Shown here: positions 16,246-24,760 of the stretch, one piece after another
Numbering within the stretch: position 1 is the first letter of the stretch
How the letters are laid out: each line of letters begins with the position of its first letter
Source of the DNA: Hyphomicrobiales bacterium
GTDB lineage: Bacteria; Pseudomonadota; Alphaproteobacteria; Rhizobiales; Rhizobiaceae
Assembly: GCA_900472625.1 (NCBI GenBank)
Contig: UCIT01000062.1
Span: forward strand, 1 to 64,000
DNA length: 64,000 nucleotides
Reading direction: 5' to 3'
The notes under the pieces: model-generated
The model's input: only the letters and a program-made list of their open reading frames with translations
What the model was told of the DNA's origin: nothing
Databases searched by the model: none
Position numbers and translations under genes: made by a program

Positions 16246-17349
16246 TCAGTCCCGCTCAGCGATAGCCGTCGTGTGCGGATACTCGCCGTAGAAGGCGCGC
16301 CAGTTGGCGATGGCAAAGCCGAAGACAACGAGCGCGCCGCCCTGGTGGAGAAGTCCCCAATCGAGCGGAACCTCGAGCAACAGGGTGGCAATGCCGATCG
16401 ATGCCTGGATAATGACCAGCACGAACAGTACGATAGCGCGGCGCGCATGCGTAGTCGCGGGCGCAGAGCTCAGCGAGATGATCATGTTGACCAATGTCAC
16501 CGCCAGCAACGTGTAGGCCCCCACCCGGTGGATGAACTGCACCGTCTTCGGGTTCTCGAAGAAGTTGATCCATGCCGGGTGCTGGATCAAGAGGTCGGAC
16601 GGGATGATGGCGCCGTCCATCAGCGGCCAGGTATTGTAGGTAAAGCCTGCATCGAGACCTGCCACCAACGCGCCGAGATAGATCTGGAACAACGTCAGCA
16701 GGGCAATGACGCCTGCCCATATGCGGGCGTTGCGCGTCGGATGCCGGTCATCCGAATGCGGCGCCAGCCCGCGCATGATCCACATGCAGGAGGCGAAGAT
16801 GAGACAGGCCGTGATCAGATGCGTGGCGAGGCGGTACTGGCTGACATCGGTGCGGGCGCTGAGGCCCGACGACACCATCCACCAGCCGATCGCCCCTTGA
16901 AACCCGCCCAGCGCCAGGATGCCGACCAACGGCCAGCGCAGGCGCCGTTCGATCTTGCCGGTTGCCCAGAAGTACAGGAGCGGCAATGCGAAGATAACGC
17001 CGATGCCGCGGGCAAGCAGACGATGCGACCACTCCCACCAGAAGATGCCCTTGAACTGCTCGACCGTCATGTCGCTGTTCAGCTGCTGGAATTCCGGAAT
17101 CCGCTGGTAAAGCTTGAACTCCTCTTCCCACTCCGTCGCGTTCAGCGGAGGGATGACACCGTGGATCGGTTTCCATTCGGTGATCGACAGGCCGGAGTTT
17201 GTCAGCCGGGTTGCGCCGCCGACGATCACCAGACAGAAAAGTGCCAGAATGACAAGGCCAAGCCAGATCCGCACCGCTCGGCGGTTACTGTCCTGCTTGC
17301 GCACTTCGCCTCGGATTTTCTGTTCTGTGGAGATATCAGCGACGGCCAT
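16246..17349 (-). CDS. ctaA: Heme A synthase (CtaA, COX15 type)
   Basis: CtaA oxidises heme O to heme A for aa3-type cytochrome oxidases. The 367-residue protein has eight membrane segments and the type 2 (COX15-like) signatures: GGATRLTNSGLSITEWKP at the first helix, FKGIFWWEWSHRLLAR with a heme His, GGFQGAIGWWMVSSGL, NTWPLMDG, FIHRVGAY, and a last His in LLHQGGAL. It is divergent from a DUF2842 gene, with 115 bases between. Length is normal. Confidence 0.95.
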   Translation of the reverse strand: MAVADISTEQKIRGEVRKQDSNRRAVRIWLGLVILALFCLVIVGGATRLTNSGLSITEWKPIHGVIPPLNATEWEEEFKLYQRIPEFQQLNSDMTVEQFKGIFWWEWSHRLLARGIGVIFALPLLYFWATGKIERRLRWPLVGILALGGFQGAIGWWMVSSGLSARTDVSQYRLATHLITACLIFASCMWIMRGLAPHSDDRHPTRNARIWAGVIALLTLFQIYLGALVAGLDAGFTYNTWPLMDGAIIPSDLLIQHPAWINFFENPKTVQFIHRVGAYTLLAVTLVNMIISLSSAPATTHARRAIVLFVLVIIQASIGIATLLLEVPLDWGLLHQGGALVVFGFAIANWRAFYGEYPHTTAIAERD

Positions 17350-17464
17350 TGTAGACTCCTTCGTTCCTCAGTTGATTTGCCTTAGCCACTGATGCAAAAC
17401 AAGCCAGAACATTTGCGGCATGCCGTCGCGGTGACCTGCATAATCCCGTATCGGAATTCAACAG

Positions 17465-17674
17465 ATGCCCGTCCGCCTACGCAAGTTCATCGGCACGATC
17501 CTGATCGTCGTTCTCGTGCTCTTCTACGCGCTGATTGCCAACACGATCGCGGTGGCCACGCTCGGCAACGCGCCGTGGTGGGGTCACCTGCTCTATTTCT
17601 CGCTCAGCGGCCTGCTGTGGGTGTTGCCGGCGATGCTGATCATCAAGTGGATGGCCGGGCCGAAGCAACAATAG
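17465..17674 (+). CDS. DUF2842 family small membrane protein
   Basis: A 69-residue protein with two hydrophobic segments (about residues 8-31 and 38-63). The start MPVRLRKFIGTI and the end GLLWVLPAMLIIKWM match the DUF2842 proteins of alphaproteobacteria. Function unknown. Its place opposite ctaA may hint at a link to respiration or the envelope, but that is only context. Confidence 0.85.
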   Translation: MPVRLRKFIGTILIVVLVLFYALIANTIAVATLGNAPWWGHLLYFSLSGLLWVLPAMLIIKWMAGPKQQ

Positions 17675-17792
17675 TCATTAATGCCGGGATAACCGTGATT
17701 GACGGAAAAGCCGCCGGCGACCTTCGCGTAAACCAAATAGACGCTCACATTCTCTATTTTCCAGGCTCAGCATTTTTGACCGGAGAACACCC

Positions 17793-19037
17793 GTGCAGAC
17801 GCAAACGCTTCCGATTGCTCCCGCATCGCTTGGAAATGGCGCCAAGACCGACGTCGGCGTTACCAGGCTGGAAGCGCTGATTGCGCAGCTCGAAATCCGC
17901 GATATCGAGATCGATGTTATCGACAGGATGGAGAGCATGGAAGCGGAATGGCGGGCCCTTGAGCAGGACAATCTGAACTCGCTTCACCAAGGCTATGACT
18001 GGTGCGCCGCGTGGGCGAAGGCCTACGGAAACCCTCTGGCGATCATCCGTGGTCGTGCCGGCGGGCGCACCATGTTCATCCTCCCCGTCGAGATCGTCCG
18101 TTCGCGCGGCGTGCGGATTGCTCGTTTCATCGGCGCCGACCACAGCAATATCAATACCGGGCTGTTTTCCGCCGACTTCGCCGAAGCCAGCAGCGCGATC
18201 AATGCCGATCGCTTGATGACACAGCTGCGAGGCACGCTTGCCAGCAAGGCTGATCTGCTTTTGCTCCAGAACATCCCGCTGGTATGGCGCGGCAGGGACA
18301 ATCCGCTGGCGCGTCTGCCGATGGTGCAGAACCAGAACCATGCCTATCAGCTTCCTTTGCTGGAGAGCATGGAGGCGACGCTCAAGCAGTTGAATGCCAA
18401 GAACCGGCGGAAGAAATTCCGGATCCAATCAAAACGGCTGGAGGAGCTTGGCGGCTTCACCTATGTCGCCGATGGTGATGGCGCCCAGCAGCACCAGCTT
18501 CTCGATCACTTCTTCCGGCTGAAGGGTGAGCGTTTCAAGGCGATGGGATTGCCTGATGTGTTTGCGGATCCGGAGACCAAGGCGTTTCTGCACGGCGCCA
18601 TCGATATCCGCGATGCCGATCATCCACTGTCTGGCCTGGAAATGCATGCAATCCGACTGACCGGCGCTCACGAAGGCCATCTGGCCGCCGTCTCCGGCAT
18701 CTCGCGCAAGGGCGACCATGTGATATGCCAGTTCAGCGCCATCGACGAAAGCGTCGCGGCAGATGCCAGCCCGGGCGAATTCCTGTTCTGGCAGATGATA
18801 TCTGGGCTGCACGGCAAGGGCGTCAGCCTGTTCGACTTCGGCTTGGGCGACCAGATCTACAAGCGCTCTTGGGCTCCTGTCGAAACCGACCACTACGATG
18901 TCGTTTTGCCGATCACCGCACGTGGTTCAATCGCCGGATTGGCACATCGCATCGTGACCCGCAGCAAGGCCTATATCAAGTCGCAGCAGCGCCTGTACCG
19001 CGCCGCCCAACGTTTGCGCCGGTTCGTCGGCGTCTGA
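17793..19037 (+). CDS. CelD/BcsL-family GNAT acetyltransferase linked to exopolysaccharide genes
   Basis: GTG at 17793 follows GGAG, giving 414 residues. The second half carries the Acetyltransf_6 (CelD/BcsL) fold: NAKNRRKKFRIQSKRLEE..., a GNAT core around LAAVSGISRKGDHVICQFSAID, and FDFGLGDQIYKRSWAP, the typical motif near the C-terminus. Such proteins are common in cellulose and exopolysaccharide loci and probably acylate sugar units in the cytosol. Substrate unknown. It is convergent with the Wzc-like gene; the two stops meet exactly in TGATCA at 19035-19040. Confidence 0.85.
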   Translation: MQTQTLPIAPASLGNGAKTDVGVTRLEALIAQLEIRDIEIDVIDRMESMEAEWRALEQDNLNSLHQGYDWCAAWAKAYGNPLAIIRGRAGGRTMFILPVEIVRSRGVRIARFIGADHSNINTGLFSADFAEASSAINADRLMTQLRGTLASKADLLLLQNIPLVWRGRDNPLARLPMVQNQNHAYQLPLLESMEATLKQLNAKNRRKKFRIQSKRLEELGGFTYVADGDGAQQHQLLDHFFRLKGERFKAMGLPDVFADPETKAFLHGAIDIRDADHPLSGLEMHAIRLTGAHEGHLAAVSGISRKGDHVICQFSAIDESVAADASPGEFLFWQMISGLHGKGVSLFDFGLGDQIYKRSWAPVETDHYDVVLPITARGSIAGLAHRIVTRSKAYIKSQQRLYRAAQRLRRFVGV

Positions 19038-21206
19038 TCACGCAGCCCGCTGCGAGAAACCAGCGTCATTATCGGAATTGCCGTCGGACATCAGCACCAC
19101 GCGGTCGTAGCCCGCTTCCTCGAAGCTGGTCATTGCCGCGACGAACTCGCTTTCGACGATGACAGGCATGGACAGGATGATCTCGACCGTCTTGCTCTGT
19201 GTCAGCCTGGAAACACCTGCCACGTCCGCCGCACCGCACTCCACCAAGACAAGGTCATAGGCCGAAGATAGCGCATCGAGAAGCAGCGATAGTCTGTCCG
19301 CTCCGCGCATGGCGAGGCGCATGTCGCTGGTGCCCTGCGGAATGAAGTGCGCCTCGGAAACGTGGTCGCCGTGGATCGTGTCTCCAAAGGCGGCCGCGCC
19401 GCAAAGCAGATCGGTGACGCCGGGCAGCGTACGTCCGTCCGCCATCATATCGGTCGGCCGACCGGAGCCGGTCATGTCGACCAGAACGACGCGGGCGCCG
19501 GAGGAAGCAATCCTGCGGGCCAGCGATACGGTGGCCGTCGAGCCGCTGTCACCAGTCGGTGAAATCGCGATCGCAATCGGTGCGCGGCAACCGATCAGAT
19601 AACTTGCCACAGAGCCGATCGAGAATTCATTGTCGTCCTCGGCTTCAGCCTCAGCATCTTCTTGGGCAACAATTTCGGGCATTTCATCCCTGACCTCTTC
19701 CGCTGCCGGCGTGGCAAGCATGCTTGGCGCTGGTGCGACCGCGGCTGCCACCGGAGCAGTGGCCTCGACTTTCTCAGCCTCAATGCGCTCTTCGATCTCC
19801 AACGTGTTGGTGGGGCGCAGGGCACGGCCGCTGAACAGTTCCGCCAGCATGATGGCGATTGATGTCATGATGAATGTCGCAACCGCGGCTACGATGACGA
19901 TCGGAATAACCTTCGGGAAATAGGGATCGACTGGCTGCGTGGCATTGGACACGATGCGCGCGTCGGCGGGGCTGGAGTTCTTGTCAGCCCGCGATGCGGC
20001 CTCGCGGAAACGCGACAGATAGGTTTCCAGCAGCTGGCGCTGCGCGGTCGCCTCGCGCTCGAGCGCATTCAGGCCGACTTCATCCTCACCGGCTTGGGCA
20101 CTGTTGGCTTTCACCGCATTCGACTGCTGCACCAGTTCCTTCTCGCGCAGCGCCGCGACCTTTGACTCGTTTTCGATGCTCGCTAGTATCTTCTGCGTTT
20201 CCTGGCGGATCTGGCTTTTGATATCGGCAAGCTGCGCGCGCAGGCTCTTCAAGCGAGGGTGATTGTTAAGCAGAGACGTCTGCAGGTCCGATATCTGCGA
20301 CTGAAGACCGGACTCGGTTCCCTTGAGGCGCTGGATCGACTGGGACGACATGATGTCCTGAAGCGTATCGGACGGCTCGCCCGACGCCAACGCATTGCGA
20401 ACCGATTGGGCGCGCGCCTCGGCGTTCGCCTTCTCACCACGAACTCTCGTGAGTTCGGCGGACACGTCGTTGAGCTGCTGCGTCTGGAAGTTGCCGCCGC
20501 CATTGGTCGGCAGCAGTCCGTGTTCGGCGCGGTATTCGGCCACCTTCTGCTCGGCGGCGCTGACTTTGGTGCGCAGCGTCTCGATCTCCGGCTCCAGCCA
20601 GCGTGTCGCCTCGGAATTGGAATCAAGCTTGGCGCCGCTCTGCTTTGCCAGATAGGCGGCCGCCATGGCGTTCGGAATCGTTGCAGCGAGCTTTGGATCC
20701 TTCGAAGTGAAGGTGATCCCGATGACGCGCGAGCCCGGGACCTGATAGACCTGCAGCCGCTCAACGAAAGCGTCGATGACGCGCTCTTCCGGCGGATTTT
20801 CCAGCGGGCTCTTTTTCAGGTGCAGGGCGATGAGGATATCGCCAAGCGCCGAGCCGTTGGCCGCGGCATCGAATTCCGGCAAATCGAAGAGCTTCTGGCT
20901 GTTGATGACCTGCTTGATCAGATCGGCCGATTGCAGAAGCTGCACCTGGCTGGCGATATTCAGTTCATCCAGCAGCTGGCCGGCATTTGCGTCAGTCGAT
21001 TGCGCGGTCGCAAAGGCGGGCGCGCGGGGCTCGATGAGGATGCGGGTTTCGCTGCGGTATTTCGGGGAAATCATCTTGGCGCCGGCAAAGGCCACCCCTG
21101 CCCCGAGCAACGTGATGGCGACCACCTTCAGCCGACGGGCCCAGACGCCGCGGACCAACTGACCCAGATCGATATCGACATCCTGATGACCCACTACGCC
21201 GGACAT
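19038..21206 (-). CDS. Wzc/ExoP-like polysaccharide co-polymerase with degenerate kinase domain
   Basis: From the ATG at 21206 (GGAG nearby) this is 722 residues: N-terminal Wzz domain with a membrane segment (about residues 26-45), a long periplasmic coiled-coil (about 190-400), a second membrane segment near 440, and a C-terminal ParA/BY-kinase-like domain. In that domain the P-loop reads SPTGDSGST (about 549-557) and lacks the invariant Lys, Walker A' keeps one Asp (VLVDMTG), Walker B reads LVLVECG, and there is no Tyr cluster at the C-terminus. So it probably controls chain length and export without acting as a tyrosine kinase. The divergent Wza-like gene starts 189 bases away. Confidence 0.88.
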   Translation of the reverse strand: MSGVVGHQDVDIDLGQLVRGVWARRLKVVAITLLGAGVAFAGAKMISPKYRSETRILIEPRAPAFATAQSTDANAGQLLDELNIASQVQLLQSADLIKQVINSQKLFDLPEFDAAANGSALGDILIALHLKKSPLENPPEERVIDAFVERLQVYQVPGSRVIGITFTSKDPKLAATIPNAMAAAYLAKQSGAKLDSNSEATRWLEPEIETLRTKVSAAEQKVAEYRAEHGLLPTNGGGNFQTQQLNDVSAELTRVRGEKANAEARAQSVRNALASGEPSDTLQDIMSSQSIQRLKGTESGLQSQISDLQTSLLNNHPRLKSLRAQLADIKSQIRQETQKILASIENESKVAALREKELVQQSNAVKANSAQAGEDEVGLNALEREATAQRQLLETYLSRFREAASRADKNSSPADARIVSNATQPVDPYFPKVIPIVIVAAVATFIMTSIAIMLAELFSGRALRPTNTLEIEERIEAEKVEATAPVAAAVAPAPSMLATPAAEEVRDEMPEIVAQEDAEAEAEDDNEFSIGSVASYLIGCRAPIAIAISPTGDSGSTATVSLARRIASSGARVVLVDMTGSGRPTDMMADGRTLPGVTDLLCGAAAFGDTIHGDHVSEAHFIPQGTSDMRLAMRGADRLSLLLDALSSAYDLVLVECGAADVAGVSRLTQSKTVEIILSMPVIVESEFVAAMTSFEEAGYDRVVLMSDGNSDNDAGFSQRAA

Positions 21207-21395
21207 GGTGCACTCCAAGAACAAAGGTGCCGTGAGGGTAAATGACTATAGTAACTCAACAGTTAATGCTTGCGGACAGCGGATCAGCACGCTCGTGCAT
21301 AAGAAAAGACGAAATTAAGTGCGGCCTTTACCGGTCATTAACCCTAACGGATCGATAACGAGGGGAAGAAGTTCGTTTCCCGTGAGAAGCTGCAG

Positions 21396-21971
21396 ATGCC
21401 CGTCGCACAGCCCAAGTTCCTGATGGCTTTGAGCCTTGTCGCCATGACCGCGGTCCTGGGCGGCTGCAACAGCTACCAGCCTGCTCCGCGCGCCTTCAAC
21501 CAGGCAACGATCCAGCCCTACTCGCTGGATAGCGGCGACAGACTGCGCATCACGGTGTTCGACCAGCCGAGCATGACCAACACCTACACGATCGACCAGG
21601 CCGGTTACATCGCGTTTCCGCTGGTGGGCCAGGTGCCTGCTCGCGGCCGCACGCTGCAGCAACTCTCGGGCCAGATCGCCCAGAAGCTCAAGCAGGGGTA
21701 CCTGCGCGATCCCGACGTCACCATCGATGTCGATCGCTACCGCTCCATCTTCATCATGGGCGAAGTCGGCCAGCCTGGCCAGTATGCCTACGTGCCAGGC
21801 ATGACGGCGCAGAATGCGATTGCGGTTGCCGGTGGCTTCACGGCGCGCGCTAACCAGAGTGCCGTCGATGTCACTCGCAAGATCAACGGTCAGGTGATGA
21901 CCGGGCGGGTCAACATCTCGTCGGCGATCATAGCGGGCGATACGCTCTACATTCGCGAACGACTGTTCTGA
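21396..21971 (+). CDS. Wza/ExoF-like polysaccharide export lipoprotein
   Basis: A 191-residue outer-membrane export protein. The signal ends in the lipobox VLGGC (Cys near residue 25), so it is probably a lipoprotein. Then comes the Poly_export domain (YSLDSGDRLRITVFDQP to LRDPDVTIDVDRYRS) and one SLBB domain (IFIMGEVGQPGQYAYVPGMTAQNAIAVAGG in part). It lacks the long C-terminal barrel helix of E. coli Wza, which is usual for short rhizobial ExoF-type proteins. It heads a tight rightward row with GT4, phosphoglycosyltransferase and polymerase genes. Confidence 0.9.
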   Translation: MPVAQPKFLMALSLVAMTAVLGGCNSYQPAPRAFNQATIQPYSLDSGDRLRITVFDQPSMTNTYTIDQAGYIAFPLVGQVPARGRTLQQLSGQIAQKLKQGYLRDPDVTIDVDRYRSIFIMGEVGQPGQYAYVPGMTAQNAIAVAGGFTARANQSAVDVTRKINGQVMTGRVNISSAIIAGDTLYIRERLF

Positions 21972-21977
21972 TCGTAG

Positions 21978-23147
21978 ATGGACGAGCAGCGCCCCCTTCG
22001 CATCATTCATTGCTTCAGGTCGCCGGTGGGTGGAATTTTCCGCCACGTGCGCGATCTGGTGATCGAGCATAGCAAGGCGGGCCACGAAGTCGGTATTCTC
22101 TGTGACAGTTCCACCGGCGGCGAGCACGAGGACAGCCTTTTCGACGACATTCGCCCCTATCTGGCGCTTGGCCTCACGCGCGTGCCGATCCGGCGATCCG
22201 TCAGCTTCTCCGATCTCGGTGTACTCTGGGACGCCTACAAGAAAATCAAAAGTTTGCGGCCGGATGTGCTGCACGGACACGGCGCCAAAGGCGGCGTGCT
22301 CGCGCGACTAGCCGGCTCAGCCCTGCGGGTGAACAGGTATTGCGTTGCCCGCCTCTACACAGCGCATGGCGGAAGCCTGCACTATTCCCGCTCGTCGCTC
22401 CTGGGACAGTTCGTGCTCCGCATGGAGCGCCTGCAGGAACTCCTTACCGACGCGCTTGTGTTCATCTGCGAATATGAGCGCGACACCTACACCAAGAGGG
22501 TCGGCCGACCGCGTACGCAGACCCGATTGATCTACAACGGCATCAGCGAGCAGGATTTCGAACTCGTTCCGACCCGATCCGACGCCGTTCACTTCATCTA
22601 TGTCGGCATGCTCAGGGACCTTAAGGGTCCCGACCTTTTTGTGGACGCCTTCGCGAAGACCGAGCGGCTTGTCGGCAGGCCGCTGTCGGCGCTGATGATC
22701 GGCGACGGGCCGGACCGCGACCGATATCGCGAAATGATGGTGGAACGCGGGCTCGGCAAACGCATCGGCATGCTTCCGGCCATGCGTGTGCAGCAGGCGT
22801 TCTCGATGTCGCAGAACCTCGTCGTGCCGTCGCGTGCCGAAGCGATGCCCTATATCGTCCTCGAAGGACTTGGCGCGGGCAAGACGATTATCGCAACACG
22901 CGTCGGCGGCATCCCGGAAGCGCTGGGCAAGGACAGCCCTGCACTGGTTGAACCCGACAATTCGGACGATCTCGCGCGTGTCATGGCCGACGCCATCCGC
23001 ATTCCCGGCTGGCATCAAGCGGCGATGCCTTCGATGGACAAGGTCAGATCCGTCTTTTCGGCCTCGGTGATGGCCAAGGATGTGCTGAAACTGTACCGCG
23101 ATCTGCTTGAGCGCCGCGGCGGCCGGAAATCGAAGCCTGCCTCGTAA
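21978..23147 (+). CDS. GT4-family glycosyltransferase (GT-B fold)
   Basis: This 389-residue cytosolic enzyme starts six bases after the export gene. The N-terminal half has RIIHCFRSPVGGIFRHVRDLV (donor-loop glycine), HGHGAKGG and an acceptor domain. The C-terminal half has FIYVGMLRDLKGPDLF and the EAMPYIVLEGLGAGKTIIATRVGGIPE nucleotide-binding region with the ExE-type glutamates of retaining GT4 enzymes. It should add a sugar to the lipid-linked repeat unit. Which sugar is not visible. Confidence 0.9.
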   Translation: MDEQRPLRIIHCFRSPVGGIFRHVRDLVIEHSKAGHEVGILCDSSTGGEHEDSLFDDIRPYLALGLTRVPIRRSVSFSDLGVLWDAYKKIKSLRPDVLHGHGAKGGVLARLAGSALRVNRYCVARLYTAHGGSLHYSRSSLLGQFVLRMERLQELLTDALVFICEYERDTYTKRVGRPRTQTRLIYNGISEQDFELVPTRSDAVHFIYVGMLRDLKGPDLFVDAFAKTERLVGRPLSALMIGDGPDRDRYREMMVERGLGKRIGMLPAMRVQQAFSMSQNLVVPSRAEAMPYIVLEGLGAGKTIIATRVGGIPEALGKDSPALVEPDNSDDLARVMADAIRIPGWHQAAMPSMDKVRSVFSASVMAKDVLKLYRDLLERRGGRKSKPAS

Positions 23148-23203
23148 AAGTTTCTTAGGGCCTTCCTGCTATTGCCTAGTGGTGAAACAGCGGCGGTAGC
23201 CTC

Positions 23204-24760
23204 ATGAACAAGGCAGAGAACAACGATCAGTTCGATCTGGAAACCCTGCGGAAGCAAGTTTCCGATGTGAACAGACGGAGTGAAAGCAGCGACGGGAAAT
23301 CTACCGGCGAGCCGTTGAACGGTTACGCACGCCAGATTGCCGAACAGTTCAGCGACGGAACGCGTACGCCCTCGATCATGATCGGCCAGTTCCGCCTGCT
23401 CGAATTCGTCGCACAGTTTGCGATCGGATTGCTCGGCTTCCTGATCTGGATGGATACCGAGGAAACGCTGGTCGTGCGAGCTCTCACGGCGGTCTTCATC
23501 AGCGCTCTATTGGTGCTCGCCCTGCAGACCGCCGATTGCTACACAATTCCCGCGCTTCGCGCCCGCATGCGGTTGTTGCCGAAGATCTTCGTGATCTGGA
23601 CCCTCGTGTTTGGTGGAACGATCGCGACCATCGCCATCGCCAGCCATGTCAGCGTGCCGCAGTTGCATTCGTACCTCGCCTGGTTTGCGTTCGGGGCGGT
23701 CTTTCTGGTGGGATCGCGGTTCCTGCTCGCCTACGGTATCCGCAACTGGGCGCGCAACGGCATCATGGAACGCCGCGCCGTTCTGGTCGGCGGCGGCCAG
23801 CCTGCCAAGGATTTCATCCGGCTGCTCGAGCAGCAGGCCGACAACGACATCCGCATTTGCGGCATTTTCGACGACCGGGGCGAAAAGCGCTCACCGACGA
23901 TGGTCGCGGGTTATCCCAAGCTTGGAACGATCGCCGAACTCGTCGAGTTCGCCCGCCTGACGCGGATCGACATGCTGATCATCGCACTGCCGCTCAGCGC
24001 CGAGGCGCGCATCCTGCAGCTGCTGAAGAAACTCTGGGTGCTGCCTGTCGATATCCGTCTGGCGGCGCATGCGAACCGGCTACGCTTTCGCCCACGCGCC
24101 TATTCGCACGTCGGGTCGGTGCCGATGCTCGACATCTTCAACAAGCCGATCCGCGACTGGGATTCGGTTGCCAAGCGCTGCTTCGACATCTTCTTCGCGG
24201 TTCTGGCTCTCTCGCTTCTCTGGCCGATCATGATCGGCACGGCCATCGCCATCAAGGCGACGTCTAAGGGTCCAGTGTTCTTCATGCAGAAGCGTCACGG
24301 CTTCAACAACGAAGTCATCAACGTCTTCAAGTTCCGCTCGATGTATACGAACATGAATGATGCGACGGGCAAAGCCGCCGTCACAAAGGGCGACCCTCGC
24401 GTGACCCGTGTCGGCCGCTTCATCCGCAAGTCGTCGATCGACGAACTGCCGCAGCTGTTCAACGTGCTTCGCGGCGATCTTTCGCTGGTCGGCCCGCGTC
24501 CGCATGCGGTGCTGGCGCAGGCCCATGACCGGGCGTTCGCCGATGTGGTCGAAGGCTACTTCGCCCGCCATCGCGTCAAGCCCGGCGTGACCGGCTGGGC
24601 GCAGATCAACGGCTGGCGCGGCGAAGTCGACAATGACGACAAGATCAAGTTCCGCACGGCTTACGACCTCTACTACATCGAGAATTGGTCGCTCTGGTTC
24701 GATCTGAAAATCCTGTTCCTGACGCCGTTCCGGTTGCTCAACACGGAAAACGCATATTGA
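23204..24760 (+). CDS. Undecaprenyl-phosphate sugar phosphotransferase (WcaJ/ExoY-like PHPT)
   Basis: 518 residues. After a cytosolic N-terminal tail come four membrane helices (about residues 62-180), a Rossmann-like CoA_binding_3 domain (RRAVLVGGGQPAKDFIR...), a fifth helix (about 330-350) and the bacterial sugar transferase domain with VFKFRSM, the DELPQLFNVLRGDLSLVGPRP catalytic signature and GVTGWAQINGWRG. These enzymes start repeat-unit synthesis by placing a hexose-1-phosphate on the C55 lipid. It resembles UppE and PssZ-type enzymes. The last codons overlap the start of the polymerase gene. Confidence 0.93.
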   Translation: MNKAENNDQFDLETLRKQVSDVNRRSESSDGKSTGEPLNGYARQIAEQFSDGTRTPSIMIGQFRLLEFVAQFAIGLLGFLIWMDTEETLVVRALTAVFISALLVLALQTADCYTIPALRARMRLLPKIFVIWTLVFGGTIATIAIASHVSVPQLHSYLAWFAFGAVFLVGSRFLLAYGIRNWARNGIMERRAVLVGGGQPAKDFIRLLEQQADNDIRICGIFDDRGEKRSPTMVAGYPKLGTIAELVEFARLTRIDMLIIALPLSAEARILQLLKKLWVLPVDIRLAAHANRLRFRPRAYSHVGSVPMLDIFNKPIRDWDSVAKRCFDIFFAVLALSLLWPIMIGTAIAIKATSKGPVFFMQKRHGFNNEVINVFKFRSMYTNMNDATGKAAVTKGDPRVTRVGRFIRKSSIDELPQLFNVLRGDLSLVGPRPHAVLAQAHDRAFADVVEGYFARHRVKPGVTGWAQINGWRGEVDNDDKIKFRTAYDLYYIENWSLWFDLKILFLTPFRLLNTENAY

